A DNA stretch of 64,000 nt from Acidobacteriota bacterium (GCA_022826755.1 JAJDUG010000005.1:62001-126000); one strand, 5' to 3'; positions 44,075 through 53,540 are shown, counted from the first letter of the stretch. Notes: generated by a model from the letters alone, not told the origin. Program-made: numbers and translations.

Positions 44075-45631
44075 ATGTACGGCCCAAGGACTCTCTCTCA
44101 CTGGTGGTTGCTTGCGGCCCTGGCCTGCCTGGCGGGCTGCGGGACGGCTCCGCAACCGGAACCGGGAACACCCATGGAGCGGACCGGCCCTTCGCCGGAC
44201 CTCCAGCGCCGCATCATCGTCAACGACGACGGCGAGGTCGACCCCATCTCAGAGCGCCGGCCACTGGCAGCCTACCTGGCCCAGCGTTTTCAGGACGCGG
44301 TGGGTTCCCAGGTCGACTCCTACTTCATCTGCGTGGGCAGCACCGACCGCGGACCCGCCACAGGGAAGAAAGCCAGGCTACAGGACACCCAGAACCGCTG
44401 GTATCCGGCCATGAAGGCGCCGCCGGAAATCGACCGAATGACCCGAGCCTACCTGGAAGCCGCCAAGGAAGCCGGAATGGAGATCTTCGCCTCCATGCGG
44501 ATGAACGACATTCACGACGCCTGGGCTCCTCGGCTTACCTATCCCCTGAAAATGGCTCGGCCCGACCTTTTGCTGGGCGCCAGAATGGATCACGCCCCCG
44601 ACGCCGTCATGCGCGCCTTCTGGTCGGGATTCGACTATGCCAGGGAAGAGGTCCGCCAACACTTCCTGGATTTCATTCGCACCTATTGCCGCCAATACGA
44701 CTATGACGGGCTCGAGCTGGATTACTTTCGCCACCCCCTGTTCTTCAAGCTGGGCGAAGCGCGGCAGCACCTGGATACCATGACCGGGTTCGTGCGAAGG
44801 GTCCGCGGCATCCTGCGCGAGATCGGCCGGGAACGGGGCAGGCCCTACCTGCTGGCCATACGGGTTCCCGACACGCCGGCAATGGCTCTCAGGACCGGTC
44901 TGGACGTGGAGCAGTGGATGAAGGAAGGACTGCTGGATCTGCTGATCGTGGGAGGCGGCTACATGCCCTATGCCGGCCGCTTGCAGACATTCGTCGACCT
45001 GGCCCACCGCTACGGGATCCCGGCCTATCCCTGCATCAACCACTTCCGCGAACCCGTGGCCATGCGCAGCCTGGCCTCCAACTTCTGGTCCATGGGTGCC
45101 GACGGGGTCTACCTGTTCAATTATTTCGGAGTCGCTTCCGGTATGGAAGGCGGGCGCATGGTTCCGCAGGTGAGCGATCCTGCCGAACGACGCAAGGTCT
45201 TGAGCCAGATGGGCGATCCGGCATCGCTCCAGGGACTGGAAAAACGGTTCCCGGCCGACAACGGAGCCTCCATCTTCTATGCCGGCTTCTCCAACCCTCA
45301 GGGGCAGTTTCCGGTGAGGCTGGTGGAAGCCCGGCCGATCGAACTGATGGTAGGCGACGATGTCGGAGAGGCCGAGCGGCCGGCGAGTGAACTGCTCCTG
45401 AAAATCAGCGTAGCGGATGTGCCATCGGGCGAAGGCATCGCCGTCGAGGTCAACGGCGCCCGCGTTCCCTCCTCCAGCCTGGAGCGGACCGGGAAGACCT
45501 CCTTTGCGGCCCGACTGCAGGCGGAAGCCCTCAAGCGGGGACTGAACGAGGTAGTGGTCCTGCCGGGACCCGATTCAACCGGGCGGCTGGCCTCCAGGGT
45601 GACGGGACTGGAGCTGCAGGTGAGGTATTGA
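44075..45631 (+). CDS. GHL-5: lipoprotein glycosidase-like TIM-barrel protein
   Basis: The 518-residue paralogue differs from the others in export route. It has no twin Arg but a lipoprotein signal with Cys22 (ALACLAGC), so it should be Sec-exported and membrane anchored. It shows FASMRMNDIHDAW (138-150) and DGLELDY followed by FRHP (211-221), the complete family signature. The C-terminal domain has VEVNGARVPSSSLE and ends VTGLELQVRY. ATG 44075 is chosen by the lipobox. It is divergent from GHL-4 (223 bp gap) and convergent with the SDR gene across a long inverted repeat. Confidence 0.72.
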   Translation: MYGPRTLSHWWLLAALACLAGCGTAPQPEPGTPMERTGPSPDLQRRIIVNDDGEVDPISERRPLAAYLAQRFQDAVGSQVDSYFICVGSTDRGPATGKKARLQDTQNRWYPAMKAPPEIDRMTRAYLEAAKEAGMEIFASMRMNDIHDAWAPRLTYPLKMARPDLLLGARMDHAPDAVMRAFWSGFDYAREEVRQHFLDFIRTYCRQYDYDGLELDYFRHPLFFKLGEARQHLDTMTGFVRRVRGILREIGRERGRPYLLAIRVPDTPAMALRTGLDVEQWMKEGLLDLLIVGGGYMPYAGRLQTFVDLAHRYGIPAYPCINHFREPVAMRSLASNFWSMGADGVYLFNYFGVASGMEGGRMVPQVSDPAERRKVLSQMGDPASLQGLEKRFPADNGASIFYAGFSNPQGQFPVRLVEARPIELMVGDDVGEAERPASELLLKISVADVPSGEGIAVEVNGARVPSSSLERTGKTSFAARLQAEALKRGLNEVVVLPGPDSTGRLASRVTGLELQVRY

Positions 45632-45636
45632 TTTTT

Positions 45637-45803
45637 AGTGGAGAGTGAAGAGTGGAGAGTGGAGAGTGATTAGATCCACACGATAAGCATCTTGTCGATC
45701 TCGGCGCAGTTTTCAAAAAAAGCTTTACAAGGTCATCAGGCGCTCGCCTCCTCCCGAAACCCACCGCTGACCACTCTCCACTCTCCACTCTCCACTCTCC
45801 ACT
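45637..45803. repeat. Long inverted GGAGAGT repeat between convergent genes
   Basis: Arm 1 (45637-45668) repeats AGTGGAGAGTGGAGAGTG. Arm 2 (45771-45803) is the inverse, CCACTCTCCACTCTCCACT repeated, with about 100 bp between. Arm 1 begins 5 bp after the GHL-5 stop and arm 2 ends 2 bp before the SDR stop. A hairpin with T/A-runs in the loop (around 45712-45722) could act as a two-way terminator. Confidence 0.75.
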
Positions 45804-45805
45804 GC

Positions 45806-46597
45806 CTAATACAGTCCCCCGGTGGCGCCGCCGTCGGCCACCAGCACCTGGCCGGTGATGTCGTCGGCCGCCTGGCTGCACAGGAACACCACCAGCGAGG
45901 CCAGCTCCGAGGCCTCTCCCAATCGCCCCACGGCCGTCTGTTCCGCCCATTGGGATTCGATTCTCTCGACGGTTTCTCCCTGCTTTTCGGCCTCCCGGGC
46001 CAACAGGTCACCCACCAGGGGGGTCTTGAAGACTCCCGGGCATACGGTATTGACCCGTACCCCGTCCCGGCCGAATTCCTGGGACAACAGCTTGCTGAGA
46101 GCCGCCACCCCTGCCCGGTAGACCGAGGAGAGGTAGTAGGGAGGATGGGGATCCTTGACGGCCACGCTGGTGATATGGACAATCCGGCCCCACTTGCCCT
46201 GGACCATGTGCGGAATCACCCGGCGGCACAGGCGCACCACCGGTAGAAGAACGCCTTCGAACCCGGCCCGCCAGGAAGCCTCGTCGTGCGAGAAGAAGTC
46301 GCCCATTTGGGGGTGGCCCACGTTGGTGACCAGGATGTCGATGGTTCCGAACCGTTCCAGGGCCTGATCCACCAGGCGTTCCACGCCTTCCCCACTGGCC
46401 AGGTCACATACTGCAGGCAGCACCCGGGCGCTTGTTTCATCGGAAATGGTCCGCGCCGTCTCCAGCAGCCGTTCCCGGTTGCGGGCGCAGATGACCAGCC
46501 CGGCCTGCTCCCTGGCCAGCCCCAGCGCACTGGCTTCTCCCAACCCCTGGCTGGCGCCGCAGACCAGGGCCACCTTGCCCTTCAATCCATAGTCCAT
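45806..46597 (-). CDS. Short-chain dehydrogenase/reductase with altered active site
   Basis: The 263-residue SDR has a Rossmann start GKVALVCGASQGLGEASA, CDLASGEGVERLVDQALERFG, the NAG-like motif VTNVGHPQ, HITSVAVKD with Ser, and PGVFKTPLV after RVNTVCPG. The catalytic YxxxK is not found: the segment LSSVYRAGVAALSK aligns so that Tyr becomes Ser and Lys becomes Arg. This occurs in a subgroup of SDRs annotated as 3-oxoacyl-ACP reductases of uncertain activity. The protein has no signal, so it would be cytoplasmic, unlike its neighbours. GAGGAGG precedes the ATG. Confidence 0.85.
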   Translation of the reverse strand: MDYGLKGKVALVCGASQGLGEASALGLAREQAGLVICARNRERLLETARTISDETSARVLPAVCDLASGEGVERLVDQALERFGTIDILVTNVGHPQMGDFFSHDEASWRAGFEGVLLPVVRLCRRVIPHMVQGKWGRIVHITSVAVKDPHPPYYLSSVYRAGVAALSKLLSQEFGRDGVRVNTVCPGVFKTPLVGDLLAREAEKQGETVERIESQWAEQTAVGRLGEASELASLVVFLCSQAADDITGQVLVADGGATGGLY

Positions 46598-46612
46598 TGT
46601 CCCCCTCCTCTC

Positions 46613-48823
46613 TCAGAATTGAAGCTCCCGTCGTTTCTCCCGAATGGGCCGATAGCAGTACTCGTTCATAAGCGCCACCGCACCCAGATCCCCGTGATCC
46701 TTGGCCACTCCGGCATAGGACTCGAGGGCTTCCCGAATGGCCCGGTGAGCCAGTTCAATCTGGCGTCCGGCCTCTTTTTTCCGACCCTCCCGCAGCGCCC
46801 GCCCGGTAGCCCCGAAGGCATCGGCGGCCTCCAGGTAGCGCACGGCAAAACGGAGCCGCTCCGCAAAATACCGGGTGTAGTCTTTCCCCTGCGGCCGGCT
46901 GCGCCTGTGGGCCTCTTCCATCTGCCGGAGGGCCTCGGCGTAGAGCTGCCGATCCTGTCTGATGGCCTCCGACAACCCTCCGCTCTCATAGTGCTTGGTC
47001 ATCATCCCCGGCACGGGAAACCCGAACCCCAGGCCATGCTGATCCAGGCCCAGTGTGATTTTCTCGATGAGGGCGAAGGCCTCGAGGGCCGGCTCCACCG
47101 CCTCCGGCCCGCACACCTGCCGGACCTGGTCGGCATAGGCCTTCTCCGGCGTCATGGCGGCATCCCAACTGGCCCGGCTCAGATAGTGCACGGTCGGGTC
47201 GAGGTCTCCGACGGTCCAGTAGCGGGTGTAGAAGCCCGCCCAGCCGTTCTGGCGGAGCAGTTGCGTCAGCCGGTGCAGGGAGCCGGTCGCCAATTGAGGC
47301 AACACCCCCACGTTGTCGTCGGCCAGGGTGAAGATGAGCGTGGAGGGGACCCCACCGGGCGGGACCTGCCTCAGCAGCTCCGGTTGGCGAAGCTGCCGGC
47401 TGGCCGTGTAGTCGATGAAGTTCAGCATCTCTCCGCCCTGCGGCAGCATGCGTGCCACCAGCGGGAACAGTTCCGCCACCACGCCGTTGTAGACGATCCT
47501 GATGTCCTCTCCCCCTCCGGGGCGTTTCAGAAGCTGCTTCTCCCGCAGCAGCGAATCGAAGAACCAGAGGCTCGACAGGTCTCCCTGCAGCATGGTCTCC
47601 ACCCGCTCGCCGCCTCCGGGGAACGACGTCCTGTCGCGCGCCCGCTTCCTCAGGCGGTCATAGCTGCCCAGGTCAGGCCCCGGGTAGCGGGCCGTCAAGC
47701 GCCGGTAGGCCTTGGCCGCCTGTCCGACCCAGCTCCGGTGCTCCGGCATGCCCACGTGGATGGTGTCGATGTCGGGATAGGTTTCGACATAGGCGCGAAA
47801 GATGGTGGCGACCATATCCCGCAGCCCCCGGTCCTGCATGGACTGGCCGCGTCCGGGACCTGCCGTCAGGTCTCCCAGTTGCCGTTCCATTTCGGACCCC
47901 GGCAGGACCTTCATGAACTCCTTGGGCCACTGGAAGGGCTGAATGGACAGCCCGGTCTCCATCCCCAGGCGTTTGGCTTCCTTCAGGATGCCGCGAACCA
48001 GGCTGATGGCTCGCCGGCGCATTTCTTCTGCGGATTGGGCGCCCACGAACTCGGGGTTGGTGAAGACCTCCATGGCGCCGAACCGCTCCCGGCCGATGGT
48101 TTCCGGCCCGATGGGATGGCGGTGGCCGAAATAGAGGACGCCCGGAGGCTTTTCCATCCCTCGGAAGCTGTAGTGCACGAAGGGCTGGGCCGGCCAGAGG
48201 GCGCAGTGGATGCGGTTGTACTTCATCTTGGCGATCTGGCGCAGAAAGCGGCGGTTCTCCTCCCGGCTCCAGGAAACCGGCCCGTGGGGCAAATCGTTCA
48301 CCAGGCGCCAGCAGCGGATGCGCAGGTTGGGCTCCAGGACCAGGTCGAGGTCGGGCAAGCCGGACCATCGGCGGCGTTCGGGAAAGACGTCCCGGTTCAC
48401 AAGATATCTCACCCCCAGACGCTCGCCCAGGTCGTAGGCGGCCCACAGCACCGCCACCGGACTGCCCCCGCCCACCAGCAAGGTCGGAACCGGACCGCCC
48501 ACACTCCTGAGAAGCAGCCCCTGGTCGCTCAAATCGGGCCAGCTCTCTCCGGTGGCCTCGGCCAGCATCGGATTGCTTTGGGGACGCCCGACCAGGATCA
48601 CCGCCCGGGCCTCTTCCTCCACAGCCGTTCCCACGGCGGCCGACACCTCGAACAGCTTCTCCAACATCGAGGCCAGCTCCGAAGCCGCCAGGCTCTCCAG
48701 TTCGCTGGCCTCGCCGCCCACCACGATGGCCACCCGCGGCCGTTCCTCCTCGAGCAGGCAAGCCGGCGCCCCCGCCAGCATCGCTGCCAGACACAGCAGA
48801 CGAACCCCCGATGGTCTCTTCAT
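46613..48823 (-). CDS. Exported GH67/GH20-like protein (DUF4838-type)
   Basis: The 736-residue protein has a signal peptide (about residues 1-22, possibly lipidated at Cys22). The N-terminal domain resembles the one in alpha-glucuronidases and hexosaminidases (VAIVVGGEASELESLAASEL, VLVGRPQSNPML, AAYDLGERLGVRYL). The body is barrel-like (IAKMKYNRIHCALWP, GMETGLSIQPFQWPKEF, DIDTIHVGMPEHRSWVG, LIFTLADDNVGVLPQ), and the C-terminus is helical, rich in Glu/Arg. It lies 15 bp upstream of the SDR. The relation to uronic-acid-releasing enzymes is a pattern judgement; catalytic Glu residues were not identified. Confidence 0.62.
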   Translation of the reverse strand: MKRPSGVRLLCLAAMLAGAPACLLEEERPRVAIVVGGEASELESLAASELASMLEKLFEVSAAVGTAVEEEARAVILVGRPQSNPMLAEATGESWPDLSDQGLLLRSVGGPVPTLLVGGGSPVAVLWAAYDLGERLGVRYLVNRDVFPERRRWSGLPDLDLVLEPNLRIRCWRLVNDLPHGPVSWSREENRRFLRQIAKMKYNRIHCALWPAQPFVHYSFRGMEKPPGVLYFGHRHPIGPETIGRERFGAMEVFTNPEFVGAQSAEEMRRRAISLVRGILKEAKRLGMETGLSIQPFQWPKEFMKVLPGSEMERQLGDLTAGPGRGQSMQDRGLRDMVATIFRAYVETYPDIDTIHVGMPEHRSWVGQAAKAYRRLTARYPGPDLGSYDRLRKRARDRTSFPGGGERVETMLQGDLSSLWFFDSLLREKQLLKRPGGGEDIRIVYNGVVAELFPLVARMLPQGGEMLNFIDYTASRQLRQPELLRQVPPGGVPSTLIFTLADDNVGVLPQLATGSLHRLTQLLRQNGWAGFYTRYWTVGDLDPTVHYLSRASWDAAMTPEKAYADQVRQVCGPEAVEPALEAFALIEKITLGLDQHGLGFGFPVPGMMTKHYESGGLSEAIRQDRQLYAEALRQMEEAHRRSRPQGKDYTRYFAERLRFAVRYLEAADAFGATGRALREGRKKEAGRQIELAHRAIREALESYAGVAKDHGDLGAVALMNEYCYRPIREKRRELQF

Positions 48824-49389
48824 GACGGCTCCTCAAGTGATTTTGGATAGCGCCACCATTCTATGACAAATCCCCCCGTCCGCAATGAGGATGAGCCAGG
48901 GGAATGGCGACCGAAGCCGGAACTTCATGGCCACAAAAGGCACAAAAAACCATCCGATCGGCGAGACTCGAAATCAAGAAACTCGTTTTGTGCCTTTTGT
49001 GCTTTTTGTGGTTACTGTTGCCTTTTGTGCTTGTTGTGGTGAACGCCGGAGCCTGCAGCGCATCACCTTTGCCGCCTCAAGGTCATTCCGAATTGCGAAT
49101 TTTACAAGAGGCTCAACTCATCAATCCGCTTATTGGTGTTCATTCGTGGTTCGCCGTTTCCCTTTGTTTCGATCTTTGTGGCCCTTCACCCTACCCCTTC
49201 GACTCCTTTCCAACCCCTTGGTGGCCCTTCGTCGTCCTTGGTGGACCTTCGTGGATAACTCTTTTTCCCTCCGGGCTTTTGGTGTTACAGTGTGCGGGCG
49301 CCTGCACCCCCAAGTTTTTGGATCCGTAACGACCCTGGCCGCCTCGCCATCCCGGTGAGCGGTCACATTCGAGAGAAGGAGCCCCCAAT
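48824..49389. repeat. TTCGTG/TTTTGTG repeat-filled intergenic region
   Basis: The 566 bp gap between divergent genes holds TTTTGTGCCTTTTGTGC-like units (48985-49045), TTGGTGTTCATTCGTGGTTCG (around 49131-49155), and CCAACCCCTTGGTGGCCC with CCTTCGTGGATAACTCTTTTT (49210-49265). Open frames here are repetitive and unlike proteins. A promoter for GHL-6 is expected but not clear. Confidence 0.65.
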
Positions 49390-51099
49390 ATGGAATTCAA
49401 CCGACGAACCTTCCTGGAAACGGGAGCCCTGGGCATGGCGGCCTGGGGAGGGTCCATGGCCGATTTTCCCTTGCAGGGGAAGGCTGCCGGCAGTTCCTCC
49501 CAAGGGTCCCCCAAGGACAGGCCACCGGCCTACCCGGTCATCTACAACTGGGACGGAGCTCCTCACGACTATTCCGAGTACCCGCAATCGGTGGAGCAGT
49601 TCGTGGAAAAGGCCTACGCGCCCATGAAGGACACCCAGGTGGGGGCTCACTTCTGGTGCACCGGCGAGCACGAGGCCAAGTGGCCTTCCAAGACCATCGA
49701 AATGGCGGGCGACTCCCAGGGCCGCCTCTACGACACGGTGCGGTCCATGCGGCACAACGAAGGCATCCGGGAGCTGCTGCGCAAGGGCGAGAATCCCTAT
49801 GCCGCCCTGGTGAAGCGCGGTCATGAGCTGGGAATGCACGTCTACGCCTCCATCCGCATGAACGACAACCACTTCAACGGCCTGCAGCTCGAGGACATGG
49901 CCGAAGCCAGTATCGAAGGCTTGACTCCCTTGCGCAAGCGGCACCCGGAGTGGTGCCTGGGACCCCGCCAAGCTCCAAAGTGGTTCGCGGCCTCCTGGAA
50001 TTTCGCCATCCCCGAGATCCGGGAACTCCGCCTGCAGAGCGTCACCGAGGTCTGCAAACTGGCCGACTGGGACGGAGTCGAGCTGGACTGGCAGCGGCAC
50101 GCCTTCCACCTGCCCCTGGATGACGCCCAGCGCCTCAGCTATACCCTGACCGACCTGCAGCGCGCCTTGCGCTCCATGACCCGACGCCTGGCCCGGGAGA
50201 GGGGGCGGCCCTTCTACGTGGCGGTGCGGGTGGCGACCACCATGGAGTCCTGCCGGCGCATCGGCTACGACCTGAAGACCTGGGTCCGGGAAGATCTCTG
50301 CGACATGATGACGGCCGGGGGTGGAGCCCTGACCGACTACGGCGTGGAGGTGGAAGCCTTCCTCGACCTGCTGAAGGGCACTGGAATCCGCTTTTATCCC
50401 GGCTTCGACAGCGGCTTCTGGGGCCCCCACCAGGGACTGAAGCCCCACCGGGAATGGCATGAGGCCATGGTGCGGGCCGCCGCCACCGGCTACTGGGAAC
50501 GCGGGGCCGACGGCATCTACTGCTTCAACTGGCACGCCAACGAGAGGACCCGCCGGCCCCTGCTGACGACCGTGGGATCCCTCGGGACTCTCAAGAGAAC
50601 CGACAAGGTCTACGCCGCCCTGCACCGCTACATCGGCGGCTGGCCCTTCAGTGAACCCAAGGAAGGAAACTGGGCCGGCGCCGACCTTCACGACCGCCTC
50701 TATGGGGAGACCCCGGTGGCGCTCTACCGCACGCTGACGGAGGAAGGCCCCCGCTTCCACGTCAAGGTGTACGACGACCCGGTCCAGGAAGCTCGCGAAG
50801 GGAACCTCGAGACCGCCGAGCTGCAGGTGGAACTGAAACACCGCTCGGTCAAGGACAGGGTTGAAGTCACCCTGGATGGCGCCCCGCTGCCCGAGCCGCA
50901 GGTACGCAACGTGGCCGCGGAAGACCCGGACAACCCTTCCGACGTGGCTGAAGACAGTTGGCTGGTGTGGAAACTGCGCCCGGAACAAGCCGCCCGGGGC
51001 ACCCACCTGGTCCAGGTTCGCCTGCTGAAGCGTGATGCACGGATACGACCGCCGCTGGTGGTGCAGAGCGTGGAGATGCACTTGAACTATCGGGGGTAG
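49390..51099 (+). CDS. GHL-6: Tat-exported glycosidase-like TIM-barrel protein
   Basis: The 569-residue protein has a Tat signal (NRRTFLETGALGMAAWGG from residue 4) and all family landmarks: YASIRMNDNHFNG (152-164) and DGVELDW followed by QRH (228-237). The middle has VAVRVATTMESCRRIGYDLK and WVREDLCDMMTAGGG, and the C-terminal beta-sandwich VTLDGAPLPEPQV. GAGAAGGAG precedes the ATG. Its stop is one base away from that of the convergent cytochrome gene, so the two transcripts must run into each other. The substrate is unknown. Confidence 0.72.
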   Translation: MEFNRRTFLETGALGMAAWGGSMADFPLQGKAAGSSSQGSPKDRPPAYPVIYNWDGAPHDYSEYPQSVEQFVEKAYAPMKDTQVGAHFWCTGEHEAKWPSKTIEMAGDSQGRLYDTVRSMRHNEGIRELLRKGENPYAALVKRGHELGMHVYASIRMNDNHFNGLQLEDMAEASIEGLTPLRKRHPEWCLGPRQAPKWFAASWNFAIPEIRELRLQSVTEVCKLADWDGVELDWQRHAFHLPLDDAQRLSYTLTDLQRALRSMTRRLARERGRPFYVAVRVATTMESCRRIGYDLKTWVREDLCDMMTAGGGALTDYGVEVEAFLDLLKGTGIRFYPGFDSGFWGPHQGLKPHREWHEAMVRAAATGYWERGADGIYCFNWHANERTRRPLLTTVGSLGTLKRTDKVYAALHRYIGGWPFSEPKEGNWAGADLHDRLYGETPVALYRTLTEEGPRFHVKVYDDPVQEAREGNLETAELQVELKHRSVKDRVEVTLDGAPLPEPQVRNVAAEDPDNPSDVAEDSWLVWKLRPEQAARGTHLVQVRLLKRDARIRPPLVVQSVEMHLNYRG

Positions 51100-51100
51100 C

Positions 51101-53458
51101 TCACTGCTCTTTTCCGCGGATGCGCTCCGCCAGCTCCCCGGCCCGTTCCGGGTCCAATTCCTTGAGGACTTCGACCTGCGCCTCCGCTGAGGCCTTGTCC
51201 CCCGAGCTCAGGTAAACCAGGCCCAGGTAGAACCGGATCTCGGGATTGTTGGGGGAGAGGCTCGCGCTACGGGACAGGGCTTCAATGGCCTCCCGGGCGC
51301 GGCCCCGGCGGGCCTGGGTCAGCCCCAGGTTGACGTAAGCCCTGTCCGAGTCGGGCCGGAGTCGCACGGCCTGGCGGAAGGCCTCCACGGCAGCCTCCAG
51401 TTGGCCCAGTTGACTGTAGGCCATTCCCAGGTTGAATCGGGCTTCTGCGTCCTCCGGCCTCAGGCGGACTGCCTGCCGGAAGAACTGCAGGGCCTCCCGG
51501 GTGCGGCCCTTCCGGGCCAGAGCCACCCCCAGGTTGTAGTGGGCTTCAGCGGAAGCGGGATCCAGGGCGGCGGCCTGGCGAAAGGCCGCCAGGGCTTCCT
51601 CCTGCAGGCCCTGCCGCGCCTGGGCCAGACCCAGGTTCAGATGGCCCTGGGCACTGTCCGGGTCGACCCGGATAGCCTGTTGAAAATGGCCTGCCGCCTC
51701 GGCCGACGGTCCCCGCTCCAGAGTTTCCTTTCCCAGACCGAGGTGGGCCTCTGCCAGCAGCGGATCGAAGCGCAAGGCTCGCCGGAACGATTCCACGGCA
51801 GGACGGCCCTGCTGCCGGTTGACCAGTCCCAGGCCCAGATGGGCCTTGGCATAGTTTGGGTCGAGGGCCAGAGTGCTCCGATATTGTTCGACAGCGGCCG
51901 CGAGCTGGCCCTGCCGCCGCATCACCTCGGCCAGGTTGAAACGGGCGATGGGGCTGTCGGGATCGATGTCCAAGGCCCGACCCAGGCTGGCCCGAGCGGC
52001 GTCGTAGGCCCCGGTCCTGGCCTGGGCCATGGCCAACTTGACGTAAGGCTCGGCGAAGTCGGCACTCTTTTTTCCCAGGGCCGCCGAGAGCCGGGTCAGG
52101 CCTTGCCGCAAACTCCCCCGGGTCTGCACCTCGGCCATCCCCACATAGAGATCCCGTTCCCAACCGGACAACGACTGGGGAAAGTACAACAGCGGCTGCT
52201 CCTCCCGGGGAGCATGGTCCTCCTTGAAGGGAGCCAACAAATCCCGGTCCGGAGGCCCCCTCTGGATCAAGTGATCGGTCATGACCGCGTGCACCACGTC
52301 CTGGGCCCGCCGCTTGGGCATGTGGCAAGCGGTGCAGTCGCCGGGAGGCGTCTCTCCATGGACGGCGATCGAGGGGCGGTTGTGGCAACTCAGGCAGCGT
52401 TCCCGGTAATGGCTGGCGGCCTCCTTCCCTCGCAGCTTGCGGTGGGGGTCATGGCAGGTAGTGCAGGTCAGGGCGCCCCGGCTCAGGCGGAAGCAGGCCG
52501 ACTGCCGCATCCGGTAGCCGGCGCTGTCGATCTCGAAGCGATCGAGCGGATCCTTGGCGTCGGGCTCACCAAGATCGAAGTGGACGATGTAATCCGCCAG
52601 GGACTCTCCCGGCTGAAAGGAATAGACCGGCCGGCCCGACCGCCGGAACCGCGGCGCCGCCGCCGCCGCTTCCAGGTGACACTGAAGACAGACCTCCAGT
52701 TGCCGTTCGGCGCTCAGCCTGGCCGGATTGACAATGGATTGTCGGATCTGTTCGGCAGCAGCCTCTCCCGTCGACGCCAGCTTCACGTGATCGGCGCCCG
52801 GGCCGTGGCACCGGTGGCAACCGATGCCTGAGGGCAGCTCGCTCCTGAAAACGTTCCGTTGGCCGTAGCGGTCCGAAGATTCCGGGAGCAGCGGATAGCC
52901 GTTGTGACAAAACAGGCAGGAGTGGGTAACCTGCCGGCCGAAGTCTTCGTGGTCCGGGTGGTCGTAGCCGGGGCTCATCCCCCAGCGCTGAATCAGCGGA
53001 TACCAGGTCACCGGCAACTGGCGCAGCACACCCCCCTCATCCAGGTTCAGATAGCTGCGGGCATGCTCGCCCGATCCGATGATGTGGGTCACCTCCCGTT
53101 CCAGGACGTTCTTCTCCTTTCCACCCGCGTCCAGTTGGTAGCGCCTCTGGTAGAAGCGCCCCTCCCGCTGAATCATCCGGTAATGCCGATTGGAGGGGAC
53201 GTGGTGGAAGTGGTTCTCCCGGGTATAGTCCTCGATCACGTTGTCCGGGGAGGGCCGGTAGAAGGAGCGGGCCATGGCCACTTCGCCGTAGCTCCGGTAG
53301 ATCTCGGCATGGCAGGACTGGCAGACCTGAGAGTCTAGAGAGGAGTGAGTGGGGGCTTGGCTGGATCGGGTGTGACTGGCCTGCGGCCAAAGCGAGGCCA
53401 GGCAAACCAAGCCTAGCCCCACCCAACCCATGCGACGGGAGATTTCCGGAACCGTCAT
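51101..53458 (-). CDS. Multihaem cytochrome c-TPR fusion, copy 1
   Basis: The 785-residue exported protein has a signal/anchor (about residues 9-27) and a haem domain with seven CxxCH motifs between residues 46 and about 390: CQSCH, CLFCH, CHRCH, CLQCH, CTTCH, CLSCH and CTACH. From about 430 it has at least nine TPR units ending in patterns such as AHYNLGVALARKGRTREALQ. The haem part resembles cytochrome c554/DmsE-like electron carriers; the TPR half likely binds partners. ATG 53458 is chosen over GTG 53473 for its closer fit to a signal peptide. Two paralogues are at 59717 and 62615. Confidence 0.87.
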   Translation of the reverse strand: MTVPEISRRMGWVGLGLVCLASLWPQASHTRSSQAPTHSSLDSQVCQSCHAEIYRSYGEVAMARSFYRPSPDNVIEDYTRENHFHHVPSNRHYRMIQREGRFYQRRYQLDAGGKEKNVLEREVTHIIGSGEHARSYLNLDEGGVLRQLPVTWYPLIQRWGMSPGYDHPDHEDFGRQVTHSCLFCHNGYPLLPESSDRYGQRNVFRSELPSGIGCHRCHGPGADHVKLASTGEAAAEQIRQSIVNPARLSAERQLEVCLQCHLEAAAAAPRFRRSGRPVYSFQPGESLADYIVHFDLGEPDAKDPLDRFEIDSAGYRMRQSACFRLSRGALTCTTCHDPHRKLRGKEAASHYRERCLSCHNRPSIAVHGETPPGDCTACHMPKRRAQDVVHAVMTDHLIQRGPPDRDLLAPFKEDHAPREEQPLLYFPQSLSGWERDLYVGMAEVQTRGSLRQGLTRLSAALGKKSADFAEPYVKLAMAQARTGAYDAARASLGRALDIDPDSPIARFNLAEVMRRQGQLAAAVEQYRSTLALDPNYAKAHLGLGLVNRQQGRPAVESFRRALRFDPLLAEAHLGLGKETLERGPSAEAAGHFQQAIRVDPDSAQGHLNLGLAQARQGLQEEALAAFRQAAALDPASAEAHYNLGVALARKGRTREALQFFRQAVRLRPEDAEARFNLGMAYSQLGQLEAAVEAFRQAVRLRPDSDRAYVNLGLTQARRGRAREAIEALSRSASLSPNNPEIRFYLGLVYLSSGDKASAEAQVEVLKELDPERAGELAERIRGKEQ

Positions 53459-53540
53459 TTCCAGGAAGGACACTTGGGACCACCCCGGGCGAGCGCAATC
53501 AGCCTCGGCAGAGGCAGGCGGGAAGGGCTGCCCGGCCTAT

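Noticed and set aside
20485-51099. Calling the locus a SusC/SusD-type polysaccharide utilisation locus
   Set aside because: No SusC or SusD homologue, hybrid two-component regulator or sulfatase with a formylglycine motif is seen.
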